Shown here: one piece after another, positions 18,006-27,188 of the stretch
How positions within the stretch are numbered: the stretch's first letter is position 1
Layout: each line of letters begins with the position of its first letter
From: Paracoccus sigandri
GTDB lineage: Bacteria; Pseudomonadota; Alphaproteobacteria; Rhodobacterales; Rhodobacteraceae
DNA length: 58,379 nt
Direction of reading: 5' to 3'
Assembly (NCBI RefSeq): GCF_003709565.1
Contig: NZ_QNRC01000026.1
Coordinates: forward strand, 1-58,379
Notes under the pieces: model-generated
What the model saw: only the letters and a program-made list of their open reading frames with translations
Databases searched by the model: none
Told to the model about the DNA's origin: nothing
Program-made: the position numbers and the translations under genes

Positions 18006-18847
18006 TGCTGATCCGGATCGGGCACGAGATCACCATCGAGGCTGAGCAGGACACGCCGCTGATCTGCCTGGTGACGCCGCATGTCGCGCGGCATGGCGAT
18101 TTCACCGGCCCCGAGCTGGTCCAGACCGATCCCCAGGTCCCGGTCCACAGCTATTTCGACCTTTACGGCAATATCTGCCGGCGCATGATCGCGCCGGCGG
18201 GCCGCTTCACCCTGCGCGGCGACGTCACCCTGCAGGACAGCGGCCGGAAGGACCCGGCCGACGAAGCCGCCGCCGAATGGCCGGTCGAAGCGCTGCCGGA
18301 CGATGTCCTGCTGTATCTCAACGGTTCGCGCTATGTCGAAACCGACCTGCTGAGCCAGGAGGCCTGGGACCGTTTCGGCAATCTCGATCCGGGCTGGAAC
18401 CGGGTCGGCCAGGTCGTGGACTATGTCCACCAGCGGCTGCGCTTCGACTATCAGCAGGCCTGCGCCACCCGCACGGCCGCGGATGCCAATCGCGAATGCG
18501 TCGGCGTCTGCCGCGACTTCGCGCATCTGGCGCTGGGGTTCCTGCGCGCGCTGAACATCCCGGCGCGCTATGTGAACGGCTATGTGGGCGATATCGGCGT
18601 GCCGCCCGTCCCCGACCCGATGGATTTCGCCGCCTGGATCGAGGTGTTCCTGGGCGGCAGGTGGTGGACCTTCGATCCGCGCAACAACCAGCGCCGCATC
18701 GGCCGCGTCGTCGTTGCGCGCGGGCGCGACGCCACCGACGTGCCGCTGCTGAACAGCTTCGGCCAGCACCGGCTGGAGGAATTCACCGTCTGGTGCCACC
18801 CGGTGGACGAGGCGGGCAACCAGCTGGACGGAATGCGCCTTGCCTGA
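18005..18847 (+). CDS. Transglutaminase-like family protein with an altered catalytic triad
   Basis: A 280-residue protein with a transglutaminase-like core. The nucleophile Cys169 is in ECVGVCRDFAHLAL, and the third triad residue, Asp224, is in RWWTFDPRNN. Between them, where transglutaminase-core proteins have His (DFHAWFE), this protein reads DFAAWIE with Ala209. I believe some bacterial relatives also vary here, so the protein may act as a binding domain or use another base. The N-terminal 100 residues form the beta-rich domain usual in this subfamily. ATG 18005 overlaps the osmC stop, suggesting coupled expression. Possible roles are peptide or amide hydrolysis; unproven. Confidence 0.8.
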   Translation: MLIRIGHEITIEAEQDTPLICLVTPHVARHGDFTGPELVQTDPQVPVHSYFDLYGNICRRMIAPAGRFTLRGDVTLQDSGRKDPADEAAAEWPVEALPDDVLLYLNGSRYVETDLLSQEAWDRFGNLDPGWNRVGQVVDYVHQRLRFDYQQACATRTAADANRECVGVCRDFAHLALGFLRALNIPARYVNGYVGDIGVPPVPDPMDFAAWIEVFLGGRWWTFDPRNNQRRIGRVVVARGRDATDVPLLNSFGQHRLEEFTVWCHPVDEAGNQLDGMRLA

Positions 18848-18881
18848 TCCCCGCCGGGCGCCCGTCGCGGATCCGCATCTT

Positions 18882-20477
18882 TCAGACCATCATTTCCTTG
18901 GTCGCCGTCAGCTTCAGCTCGGGATGGTCGCGCTCGATCCGGTCGATGTCCCATTGCAGCCGGGTCAGATAGACCAGATCGCCGTCATGGTCATGCGCCA
19001 GGTGGCCCTTGTTGGCATTGGCGAAGGCGTCCAGCTTCTCCTTCGGTCCCGTCACCCAGCGCGCGCTGGTGAATTGCGAGGATTCGAACCGCACCGGGAT
19101 GCCGTATTCCAGCTCGATCCGGCTGGCCAGCACCTCGAATTGCAGCGCGCCCACGACGCCGACGATGAAGCCCGAGCCGATGGCGGGCTTGAAGATCTTG
19201 GCCGCGCCTTCCTCGGCGAATTGCATCAGCGCCTTTTCCAGGTGCTTGGCCTTCATCGGGTCATTCGCGCGCACCGCCTGCAACAGTTCCGGCGCGAAGC
19301 TGGGAATGCCGGTGAAGCGCAGCGCCTCGCCCTCGGTCAGCGCGTCGCCGATGCGCAGCTGGCCGTGGTTCGGAATGCCGATGATGTCGCCCGCCCAGGC
19401 CTCTTCGGCCAGCTCGCGGTCGGCGGCCAGGAACAGCACCGGGTTCGTCACCGCCATCGGCTTCCTGCTGCGCACATGGGTCAGCTTCATGCCGCGTTCG
19501 AAATGGCCGCTTGCCAGGCGCACGAAGGCCACCCGGTCGCGATGCTTGGGGTCCATGTTCGCCTGCACCTTGAAGACGAAGCCGGTCACGGGCGTCTCCT
19601 CGGGCGCGATCTGGCGGGTGGCGCTGTTCTGGGGCTGCGGGGCGGGGCCGTAGGTGCTGATCCCCTTCATCAACTCCCGCACGCCGAAGCTGTTGATCGC
19701 GCTGCCGAACCAGATCGGGGTCATGTGCCCTTCCAGGAAGGACCGGCGGTCGAATGCCGGCAGCAGCTCGCGCGCCATCTCGACCTCTTCGCGCAGCTTG
19801 GCCAGCAGGTCGGCGGGCACATGCTCGGCCAGCTTCGGATCGTCGAGGCCAGAGATGCTGACCGATTCCGCCACCCGGTTGCGGTCGGCGCGGTCCATCA
19901 GCTCCAGCCGGTCGTTCAGCATGTCATAGCAGCCGATGAAGTCGCGGCCCACGCCGATCGGCCAGCTGGCCGGGGCGACGTCGATGGCCAGGTTCTCCTG
20001 GATCTCGTCGATGATCTCGAAGGTGTCGCGGCTTTCGCGGTCCATCTTGTTGCAGAAGGTCAGGATCGGCAGGTCGCGCAGCCGGCAGACCTCGAACAGC
20101 TTGCGGGTCTGGCTTTCCACGCCCTTGGCGCCGTCGATGACCATGATCGCCGCGTCCACCGCCGTCAGCGTGCGATAGGTATCCTCGGAAAAATCGCTGT
20201 GGCCGGGCGTGTCGACCAGATTGAAGCGGTGGCCGTCGAAATCGAACGACATCGCCGAGGCCGAGACCGAGATACCGCGATCCTGCTCCATCTTCATGAA
20301 GTCCGAGCGCGTGCGCCGCGCCTCGCCCTTGGCGCGCACCTGGCCGGCCATCTGGATGGCGCCGCCGTAAAGCAGGAACTTCTCGGTCAGCGTCGTCTTG
20401 CCCGCATCGGGATGCGAGATGATCGCGAAGGTCCGGCGGCGGGCGATTTCGGGCGGAAGATCGGGGCGGTTTGTCAT
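18882..20477 (-). CDS. prfC: Peptide chain release factor 3
   Basis: RF3 is the GTPase that recycles RF1/RF2 from the ribosome after termination. The 531-residue protein has G1 SHPDAGKTTLTEKFLLYGGA, G2 within the GISVSASAM switch, G3 DTPGHSDF, G4 NKMD and G5 GSAIN. The C-terminal RF3-specific domain has VGALQFEVLASRIE. I chose ATG 20477 (MTNRPDLPPEIARRRTFAII); in-frame codons up to 20636 would add an unconserved Arg-rich leader. It converges on the transglutaminase-like gene with 34 bp between them. Confidence 0.95.
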   Translation of the reverse strand: MTNRPDLPPEIARRRTFAIISHPDAGKTTLTEKFLLYGGAIQMAGQVRAKGEARRTRSDFMKMEQDRGISVSASAMSFDFDGHRFNLVDTPGHSDFSEDTYRTLTAVDAAIMVIDGAKGVESQTRKLFEVCRLRDLPILTFCNKMDRESRDTFEIIDEIQENLAIDVAPASWPIGVGRDFIGCYDMLNDRLELMDRADRNRVAESVSISGLDDPKLAEHVPADLLAKLREEVEMARELLPAFDRRSFLEGHMTPIWFGSAINSFGVRELMKGISTYGPAPQPQNSATRQIAPEETPVTGFVFKVQANMDPKHRDRVAFVRLASGHFERGMKLTHVRSRKPMAVTNPVLFLAADRELAEEAWAGDIIGIPNHGQLRIGDALTEGEALRFTGIPSFAPELLQAVRANDPMKAKHLEKALMQFAEEGAAKIFKPAIGSGFIVGVVGALQFEVLASRIELEYGIPVRFESSQFTSARWVTGPKEKLDAFANANKGHLAHDHDGDLVYLTRLQWDIDRIERDHPELKLTATKEMMV

Positions 20478-20593
20478 GGCGCGCGATGTAGCGCGCCCTG
20501 CGCCCGCGCGCAATCGCCCGCACCGCCGAATCGCCGCCCCATGGGTCCGCGGCCCCGTCCCGTATGGCGTTGGCAGGCAGAAATCGCTAAAGA

Positions 20594-20623
20594 TTGACAT
20601 GAATTTGTTAAAAACAGCATTAT
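20594..20623 (+). promoter_or_regulatory. Candidate sigma70 promoter for the 20720-22222 gene
   Basis: A perfect -35 TTGACA at 20594-20599 is followed 18 bp later by CATTAT (4 of 6 matches to TATAAT) in an AT-rich stretch, about 95 bp before the gene. Confidence 0.45.
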
Positions 20624-20719
20624 CGGGTGTATCCAAAAAGGCTACATTTCAGAGAGTTTAGGCATTAAGATGAAGACCAGCCCTTTGCAGCGCTGTGCTT
20701 CGATTTGCATGAAGTGAAA

Positions 20720-22222
20720 ATGACCATGGCCCTTGACGCGACATATGATCATCTTTTGCGCCTGCTTGCCAATCGTGGCCTGGCCTGGCTGAGGGACCAG
20801 ATCCAGTCCCTGCCCGCCCGACTTTCCCCCGCCGATCCCGCCCTTCCGCCGCTGGCGATGGCCGCGCGGCTGGCGCCGGTCCTGTCGGGGCTGCGCGGCA
20901 CGCCCTCGCCGCTGGAAGATATCGTCGGGCAGCGCCTGGACGCCGCGCTGGCCCGTCGCGTGGCCGGACTGGCCTGGCGCGACGAAACCGATGCCGAGCG
21001 GCTGGCGCCCTTGCTTGCCGGCTGCCGGGCCGCGGCGGGCGGAGAACCGCTGTGGCAACTGGCCCGCCAGCAGCTGGCCGCCCATCCCCCGCGCGACCTG
21101 GCCGAACGGCTGGAACTGGCGGATCCCCCCGATCCGGCCCTGATCGCCGAGATCGAGGAACTGCTTTCCCGGCCGCTTCCCAATTCGGACCTGACCGATT
21201 CCCAAATCGATCTCTTTTATCGCACATTAACCCGCCTGTATTGTTTCGGCGCCCGCAGGCCGCGATTTATTTCGGCAAGGATATTCGGAAAGGCTTTTGA
21301 AAATTGTCTGCACATTTCCGAATGGGCAAGGACGAACAAGAGCCTGACCGCCATCGCCCAGATGGTCACCTGTCTGCGGCTGATCGATCCCGACCATGAC
21401 GTTTCCGAATTGCTGGCCGAGGTGATTCCCTGCCAGCGCCCCGACGGCTCTTTCCCGGCGCGCTGCGGCTGGTCGGACCGCCCGCAGGATTTCGAGACGG
21501 GCGCGGCGCCGACCCTGGCGGTGGTCGCGGCGCTGCACCTGGTCACCTGGCGCCGCTGGCACAGCGCCCTTCCCGCCCCGGCCTCCACGCAGCCCCTGCA
21601 CGCCTGCCGCGACCAGATCGCCGCGCGGGTCGTGGAGCGCCGGGCCGAGGCGGAGGCTTTCCCCCGGTCCGACCGGCTGATCGCCGCCGCCTCGATCAGC
21701 CGCGCGACCGGGCGCAACGGCTTTGCCCTGCTGGGCCTGCAGGGCCATGCGCCGGGCCGGGCCGACATGCGGCTTCTGGCGCTGCGGCTGTCGGGCTTCC
21801 CCGAGGCCATCCGCCATGCCCGCCGCACGCTGTCGCTTGGCGCGCCCCTGCAGGACCTGCTGTCCCTGGCTCCGCGCCCCGAGGATTGCCCGCGCCTGCC
21901 CGCCGCCCTGCGCTGGCTGCAGCAACCCCAGGTCCCGCAGGCCGGCGATCTGCCCGGCGATCTGTTGCGGCAATGGGACCGGGCCGCGGCCGGGCGCGAC
22001 GAAACCGGGTTCCTGCGGCATTGCGAACTGGCCCTGCAGCACCGCCCGGCCCGGCCGACCGCCCGGATCAGGGCCATGGCCAGCTATCTGGCGCAGCGCG
22101 AGTTGCGCGCCTTCCTGGCCCGCCCCCGCGCGCCGCTGCCCGAATTGCTGCACCGGCTGGACCGGCTGAGCCTGCTGGCCCCGCTGTTCGAACCCGAGGC
22201 GCGGCTGGCCGCCGCCGCCTGA
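20720..22222 (+). CDS. Unrecognised 500-residue protein, probably all-helical
   Basis: I do not recognise this gene. The roughly 500-residue product is rich in Ala, Leu and Arg with many amphipathic helices and has no signal peptide or membrane segment. The centre (about residues 215-285) is the most structured: SLTAIAQMVTCLRLIDPDHD, then PCQRPDGSFPARCGW, then a small-residue-rich segment ending TLAVVAALHLVTW. 'QRPDGSFP' resembles QW-type motifs of alpha/alpha-toroid proteins (terpene cyclase or glycosidase folds), so a helical toroid is possible. Starts at TTG 20705, ATG 20720 and ATG 20726 are all open; none has a good ribosome site. A promoter candidate lies at 20594-20623. Confidence 0.6.
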   Translation: MTMALDATYDHLLRLLANRGLAWLRDQIQSLPARLSPADPALPPLAMAARLAPVLSGLRGTPSPLEDIVGQRLDAALARRVAGLAWRDETDAERLAPLLAGCRAAAGGEPLWQLARQQLAAHPPRDLAERLELADPPDPALIAEIEELLSRPLPNSDLTDSQIDLFYRTLTRLYCFGARRPRFISARIFGKAFENCLHISEWARTNKSLTAIAQMVTCLRLIDPDHDVSELLAEVIPCQRPDGSFPARCGWSDRPQDFETGAAPTLAVVAALHLVTWRRWHSALPAPASTQPLHACRDQIAARVVERRAEAEAFPRSDRLIAAASISRATGRNGFALLGLQGHAPGRADMRLLALRLSGFPEAIRHARRTLSLGAPLQDLLSLAPRPEDCPRLPAALRWLQQPQVPQAGDLPGDLLRQWDRAAAGRDETGFLRHCELALQHRPARPTARIRAMASYLAQRELRAFLARPRAPLPELLHRLDRLSLLAPLFEPEARLAAAA

Positions 22223-22247
22223 GCCGCCGCCTGAACCCGGCGCGACC

Positions 22248-23918
22248 TCAGAACAGCCCTTCGACCTGCCCCAGATCGTTCAGCCCGATACTCTCGGCCG
22301 CCGGGTGGCGCGGCAGGCCGGGCATGGTCATGATCTGCCCGCAGATCGCCACCACGAACCCCGCGCCGGCCGCCAGCCGCACCTCGCGCACCGGGACGAC
22401 ATGGCCCTCGGGCGCGCCGCGCAGGTTCGGATCGGTCGAGAAGGAATATTGCGTCTTGGCGATGCAGACCGGCAGGGCGCCGTGGCCCGCCGCCTCCCAG
22501 GCCGCCAGCTGCTCGCGAATGCCGGGCGCGGGCTCGACATGGGCGGCGTGATAGATGCGGCGGCTGATCGTCTCGATCTTGCCAAACAGCGGCATATCGT
22601 CGGGATAGAGCGGCTGGAAATCGGCCCGCCCGCCCTCGGCCAGCGCCACCACCTCCTGCGCCAGCTCCTCGGCCCCCGCGCCGCCCTCGGCCCAATGCCG
22701 CGCCAGCACCGCGCGCACGCCGCGTTCGCCGCAATAGTCGGTCAGCGCCGCGATCTCGGCCTCGCTGTCGCTGGCGAAATGGTTGATGGCCACGACCACC
22801 GGCAGCCCGTATTGGCGCATGTTCGCGATATGGCGGCCCAGATTGGCGCAGCCGCGGCGCAGCGCATCGACATCCTCTTGCCCCAGGTCGGCGCGGGCGG
22901 TGCCGCCGTTCATCTTCAGCGCCCGCACCGTCGCCACCAGCACCACGGCCGAGGGCGTCAGCCCGGCGATCCGGCACTTGATGTCCAGGAATTTCTCGGC
23001 CCCCAGGTCCGCGCCGAAACCGGCCTCGGTCACGACGTAATCGGACAGGCGCAGGGCGGCGCGGGTGGCGATGGCGCTGTTGCAGCCATGGGCGATATTG
23101 GCGAAGGGCCCGCCATGGACCAGCGCCGGATTGTTTTCCAGCGTCTGCACCAGGTTCGGCTGCAGCGCGTCCCGAAGCAGCACCGTCATCGCGCCATCCG
23201 CCTTCAGGTCGCGCGCGGTCACCGGCTGGCCGTCGCGCGCATAGGCGACGACGATCCGGCCCAGCCGTTCCTGCAGATCGGCCAGGTCGCGGGCCAGGCA
23301 CAGGATCGCCATCACCTCGGAGGCGACGGTGATGTCGAAGCCGCTTTGCCGGACAAAGCCGTTGGCCGCGCCGCCCAGGCCCAGCACCACCTCGCGCAGC
23401 GCCCGGTCGTTCATGTCCACCACCCGCCGCCAGGCGATCCGGCGCATGTCGATGTCCAGCGCATTACCCCAGTGGATATGGTTGTCGATCAGCGCCGCCA
23501 GCAGGTTGTGGGCCGAGGTGACCGCGTGGAAATCACCGGTGAAATGCAGGTTCATGTCTTCCATCGGCACGATCTGGGCCATGCCGCCGCCGGCCGCCCC
23601 GCCCTTCATGCCGAAATTCGGCCCCAGGCTGGCCTCGCGGATGCAGATCGTGGCGCGCTTGCCGATCCGGTTCAGCGCGTCGCCAAGCCCGACCGTGGTG
23701 GTGGTCTTGCCCTCGCCGGCCGGGGTCGGGTTGATCGCCGTGACCAGCACCAGCCTGCCGTCGGGCCGGCCCTCCAGCGCGGCCAGCGCGTCATGCGAGA
23801 TCTTCGCCTTGTCGTGGCCATAGGGCAGGATCTCGGCCGGCGTCAGCCCCAGCTTCGCCGCGATTTCGGCAATGGGTTGCTTTTCCGCCTCGCGTGCGAT
23901 CTGGATATCCGACTTCAT
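22248..23918 (-). CDS. fhs: Formate-tetrahydrofolate ligase
   Basis: Makes 10-formyl-tetrahydrofolate from formate, THF and ATP, feeding one-carbon metabolism (and formate assimilation in methylotrophic relatives). At 556 residues it has the normal length. Motifs: [20 protein letters not shown] (P-loop-like ATP site), [36 protein letters not shown], and late [10 protein letters not shown]. The ATG at 23918 follows GAGGGGGG. The glycosylase gene lies 33 bp upstream on the same strand, so they may share a transcript. Confidence 0.96.
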   Translation of the reverse strand: MKSDIQIAREAEKQPIAEIAAKLGLTPAEILPYGHDKAKISHDALAALEGRPDGRLVLVTAINPTPAGEGKTTTTVGLGDALNRIGKRATICIREASLGPNFGMKGGAAGGGMAQIVPMEDMNLHFTGDFHAVTSAHNLLAALIDNHIHWGNALDIDMRRIAWRRVVDMNDRALREVVLGLGGAANGFVRQSGFDITVASEVMAILCLARDLADLQERLGRIVVAYARDGQPVTARDLKADGAMTVLLRDALQPNLVQTLENNPALVHGGPFANIAHGCNSAIATRAALRLSDYVVTEAGFGADLGAEKFLDIKCRIAGLTPSAVVLVATVRALKMNGGTARADLGQEDVDALRRGCANLGRHIANMRQYGLPVVVAINHFASDSEAEIAALTDYCGERGVRAVLARHWAEGGAGAEELAQEVVALAEGGRADFQPLYPDDMPLFGKIETISRRIYHAAHVEPAPGIREQLAAWEAAGHGALPVCIAKTQYSFSTDPNLRGAPEGHVVPVREVRLAAGAGFVVAICGQIMTMPGLPRHPAAESIGLNDLGQVEGLF

Positions 23919-23951
23919 GGCTGCCCCCCTCTGGCTTGTCCCTTCTCCGGT

Positions 23952-24575
23952 CTAGCCGATCCGGCCGGCCGATGCCACGCCGCTGGCATCTTGGCCATCG
24001 GCCAGCACTTCGGCCACGCCTTGGCGCAGGTCGGGCAGCAGCTCGGTCTCGAACCAGGGGTTGCGGCGCAGCCAGCCGGTATTGCGCCACGAGGGATGCG
24101 GCAGCGGAAAGACCCGCGGGGCGTGTTCGCGCCAGGCGGCGACGCTGGCGGTTACGTCGCGGCCGCCCAGATGCCAGCGGATCGCATGGCCGCCCACCAG
24201 CAGCACCATGCGCGGGCGCAGCAGCGCCATGATCTGGTCGCGCCATGTCTGCGCGCAGATCGGCGGCGGCGGCAGGTCGGCGCCCTTGGCGTCATAGCCC
24301 GGAAAGCAGAAGGCCATCGGCACGATGGCGATGCGGTCGCGGTCGTAGAAAGTGGCCTCGTCGACGCCCATCCATTCGCGCAGCCGCTGGCCCGAGCGGT
24401 CGGTGAACGGCCGGCCGCTGTGATGGACGCGCAATCCGGGGGCCTGCCCGGCCACCAGGATCCGCGCGCCCGGCCTGAACCAGACCACCGGACGCGGGGA
24501 ATGCGCGGTGGCGGTCGCGGCGAAACGCTCGGCGCAGAGGCGGCAGGCGGAAATCCGGGCTTCAAGCTGGGACAT
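23952..24575 (-). CDS. Uracil-DNA glycosylase superfamily protein with probable [4Fe-4S] cluster
   Basis: A 207-residue UDG-superfamily protein. Motif A is LVAGQAPGLRVHHSGRPFTD and motif B is LPHPSWRN. Cysteines at 11, 14 (CRLC), 90 and 107 are spaced like the four ligands of the Fe-S cluster in family 4/5 glycosylases. In motif A, GQAPG keeps the water-positioning region but lacks the Asp of family 1. It is likely a base-excision repair enzyme, although substrate choice is not readable. It is upstream of fhs on the same strand and divergent from the capsule export operon. Confidence 0.82.
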   Translation of the reverse strand: MSQLEARISACRLCAERFAATATAHSPRPVVWFRPGARILVAGQAPGLRVHHSGRPFTDRSGQRLREWMGVDEATFYDRDRIAIVPMAFCFPGYDAKGADLPPPPICAQTWRDQIMALLRPRMVLLVGGHAIRWHLGGRDVTASVAAWREHAPRVFPLPHPSWRNTGWLRRNPWFETELLPDLRQGVAEVLADGQDASGVASAGRIG

Positions 24576-24748
24576 GTCTCTGATTTAGTGCAAATGCCGC
24601 GCGAAAAAATCCCCCCTCGTCAAGGTTTGCTTGGTCAATCGGGACGAAACTGGACAGAATGCCGGCAGCGACCTATGTTCCGCCGGGGCAGGTCGGGGCA
24701 ACCGGCATGGCGTGCCGGTCAGTATGTTACGGGTGAAGGCGATCAGCC

Positions 24749-25402
24749 ATGCTGGAATTCGACAATGTCTCGAAGTCCTTCTGGACCGGGACGCGGCACA
24801 AGGTGATCCTGGAGCGTGCCTCCTTCCGGGTCGAACTGGGCCGCTCGCTTGGCATCCTGGCCCCGAACGGCACCGGCAAGACCACGCTGATCAACATGAT
24901 GTGCGGGCTGGAGAAACCCGATGAGGGCAATATCCGCAGCACCTGCCGGGTGTCCTTTCCGCTGGGGTTCATGGGCGGGCTGGTCAGCCGCCATTCCGCC
25001 AATGAAAACGCCCGCTACATCGCCCGGATCTATGGCCTCGACCCCGATTATGTCGAGGCGTTCTGCCGCTGGCTGACCGATATCGGCGAATATTTCGACA
25101 TGCCGGTCGGCACCTATTCCGCCGGGATGCGGCAGCGTTTTTCCTTTGCGCTGCTTCTGGCGCTCGAATTCGACATCTACCTGATCGACGAGGGGATGCC
25201 GCAGACCACCGATGTCGAGTTCAACCGCAAGGCCGGTTCGGTCCTGTTCGAGCGGCTGCGCAATGCGACGGTGATCGTGGTCTCGCACCAGGCCTCGACG
25301 ATCGAGAAATTCTGCCGCACGGCCGCGATCATGCGCGACGGCAAGCTTTACATGTTCGAATCCCTTGATGAGGCCAAGCAATATTATGACTACACCGCCT
25401 AA
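24749..25402 (+). CDS. kpsT: ABC transporter ATPase for capsular polysaccharide export (KpsT-like)
   Basis: A 217-residue ATPase of the KpsT/BexA/CtrD branch. Walker A is GILAPNGTGKTT (35-46), the signature is YSAGMRQRFSFAL (from 123), Walker B is IYLIDE (143-148) followed by G as in capsule ATPases, and the switch is VVSHQ. It would power export of capsule polysaccharide with a KpsM-type permease, which is absent here. It overlaps kpsE by 17 bp. The upstream gene is divergent, so this is the first gene of the operon. Confidence 0.9.
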   Translation: MLEFDNVSKSFWTGTRHKVILERASFRVELGRSLGILAPNGTGKTTLINMMCGLEKPDEGNIRSTCRVSFPLGFMGGLVSRHSANENARYIARIYGLDPDYVEAFCRWLTDIGEYFDMPVGTYSAGMRQRFSFALLLALEFDIYLIDEGMPQTTDVEFNRKAGSVLFERLRNATVIVVSHQASTIEKFCRTAAIMRDGKLYMFESLDEAKQYYDYTA

Positions 25403-27188
25403 GGCGCGCCGCTTCCACGCCTCGCCCGACGAATCCGTCCGCCCGGCCCCGGCCAGCGCGCCGCAAGGCACCGCCGCCCCGCAGATCCGGGTCGAGATTC
25501 GCAAGAAGGCGGACCTGCCCCCCCGCTTCGGCGAAGGCCCCGTGACCGGTCCGAAACCGGCATCCGAAACCCCGCCGCAGGCGCCCGACAGCGACGAAGC
25601 CCTGCGCGAACGGATGATGCGCACCGATCCGACCGATGACGGCTTCGGCGACGTGCGTTTCCCGACCGCGGGACCCGAGCAGCCGAAGCAGCAACCCACC
25701 CCCGCGGCGCCCGCCGCCGATTCCGGGCTGGAGGCGCAGCTGGCGGCGATCCGGGCCGAAAAGCTGACCGACAGGCAATTGCGCATCGCCCGCCGCATCG
25801 CCGCCCTGCACCAGATCCCGGTCGATTCCGACGAAGAGGCCGTGCTGCGCCTGCGCGAACGCGGCATCGACCCCTCGCAGCGCGCCGCGCTTGGCCAGAT
25901 CCTGTCCAGCGAGGGCAGCCGGGCGCAATCGGCGCCCTCGGCCAATGCGCCCGCCGTCGTGCCGCGCCCGCCCCTGCCCACCGCGCGCGGCACCGAGGTC
26001 GGCCCCGCCCTGCCCTCGCGCGAGCAGCTGACCGAGGACAAGCGCGCCGCCGAGATCTATCGCATCCAGCGCGACATCGCCCGCCGCCGCCGCCGCCGCC
26101 TGACGATGCTGGCCGCGCGGTTGCTGCTGTTCGTCATCCTGCCGACCGCGCTGGCGGCCTGGTATTACTTCCGGGTGGCGACGCCGCTCTACGCCACCCA
26201 TTCGCAATTCCAGATCCAGATGGCCGAAGGCGGCGGAAGCTCCAGCCTCGGCGGGCTGTTCAGCGCCTCGCAGCTGGCCACGAACCCCGATTCCGTCGCC
26301 GTGCAAAGCTATCTGACCTCGCGCGATGCGATGCTGCGGCTGGATGCGGACAAGGGCTTCAAGCGCGCCTTCCAGGACCCGGCGCTGGACCCGATCAAGC
26401 GCCTGGCCCCGGACGCCACCAACGAGGCCGCCTACGAGGTCTATCTGAAATCGGTCAAGATCAGCTACGACCCGACCGAAGGCATGATCAACATGGAGGT
26501 GATCGCCCCCGATCCCCAGCTCAGCCAGGAATTCTCGCTGGCGCTGATCAACTATGCCGAGGGGCAGGTGGACCAGATGACCGCGCGGCTGCGCGACGAC
26601 CAGATGCGCGGCGCGATCGAGGTCTATCAGGATGCCGAGGACAAGGTGCTGGCCGCGCAGCGCCGGGTGCAGGAACTGCAGCAGAGGCTGGGCGTCCTGG
26701 ACCCGGTGGCCGAAGGCACGGTGGTGATGAACCAGATCGCCGAGCTTGAGATGCAGCTGACCACCAAGCAGCTGGAACTGGGCCAGGTCCTGTCCAATCC
26801 CAGCCCGCTGCAAAGCCGCGTCGCGGCGCTGCGCGGCGACATCTCGCGGCTGGAGGAGATGATCGCCCGGACCCGCCTGCAGCTGACCGAGGGCAACGAG
26901 ACCCGCAGCTCGCTGGCCTCGATCTCGGGCGAGTTGCGCATCGCCGAGAGCGACCTGGCGACGCGGCAGGAATTGCTGGCCGGGGCGGCGGCGCAGATGG
27001 AGACCGCGCGGATCGAGGCCAACAAGCAGGTCCGCTACCTGTCGCTGTCGGTGGCCCCGGTGCCCCCGGACGAGGCGACCTATCCCAAGGCCTTCCAGAA
27101 TACGCTGGTGGCCTTCATGATCTTTTCGGGTATCTATCTGATGCTGTCGCTGACAGCCTCGATCTTGCGCGAACAGGTGTCCACATGA
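25386..27188 (+). CDS. kpsE: Capsule export inner-membrane protein (KpsE/BexC/CtrB-type PCP)
   Basis: A 600-residue polysaccharide co-polymerase/adaptor. The N-terminal 230 residues are Pro/Ala-rich and cytoplasmic. A transmembrane segment follows a run of arginines (LLLFVILPTALAAWYYF, about 245-262). A long periplasmic region has coiled-coil helices (VYQDAEDKVLAAQRRVQELQ and beyond). A second transmembrane segment lies near the end (TLVAFMIFSGIYLMLSLTAS), with only a few residues after it. This two-TM, C-terminal-anchor form is that of KpsE, which spans to the outer-membrane KpsD. The N-terminal extension is long for the family (E. coli KpsE is about 380 residues). I chose ATG 25386; an in-frame codon at 25368 also exists. 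Confidence 0.87.
   Translation: MTTPPKARRFHASPDESVRPAPASAPQGTAAPQIRVEIRKKADLPPRFGEGPVTGPKPASETPPQAPDSDEALRERMMRTDPTDDGFGDVRFPTAGPEQPKQQPTPAAPAADSGLEAQLAAIRAEKLTDRQLRIARRIAALHQIPVDSDEEAVLRLRERGIDPSQRAALGQILSSEGSRAQSAPSANAPAVVPRPPLPTARGTEVGPALPSREQLTEDKRAAEIYRIQRDIARRRRRRLTMLAARLLLFVILPTALAAWYYFRVATPLYATHSQFQIQMAEGGGSSSLGGLFSASQLATNPDSVAVQSYLTSRDAMLRLDADKGFKRAFQDPALDPIKRLAPDATNEAAYEVYLKSVKISYDPTEGMINMEVIAPDPQLSQEFSLALINYAEGQVDQMTARLRDDQMRGAIEVYQDAEDKVLAAQRRVQELQQRLGVLDPVAEGTVVMNQIAELEMQLTTKQLELGQVLSNPSPLQSRVAALRGDISRLEEMIARTRLQLTEGNETRSSLASISGELRIAESDLATRQELLAGAAAQMETARIEANKQVRYLSLSVAPVPPDEATYPKAFQNTLVAFMIFSGIYLMLSLTASILREQVST

Noticed and set aside
22305..24806. 833-codon plus-strand open frame
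   Set aside because: Antisense to fhs and the glycosylase gene, both strongly supported.
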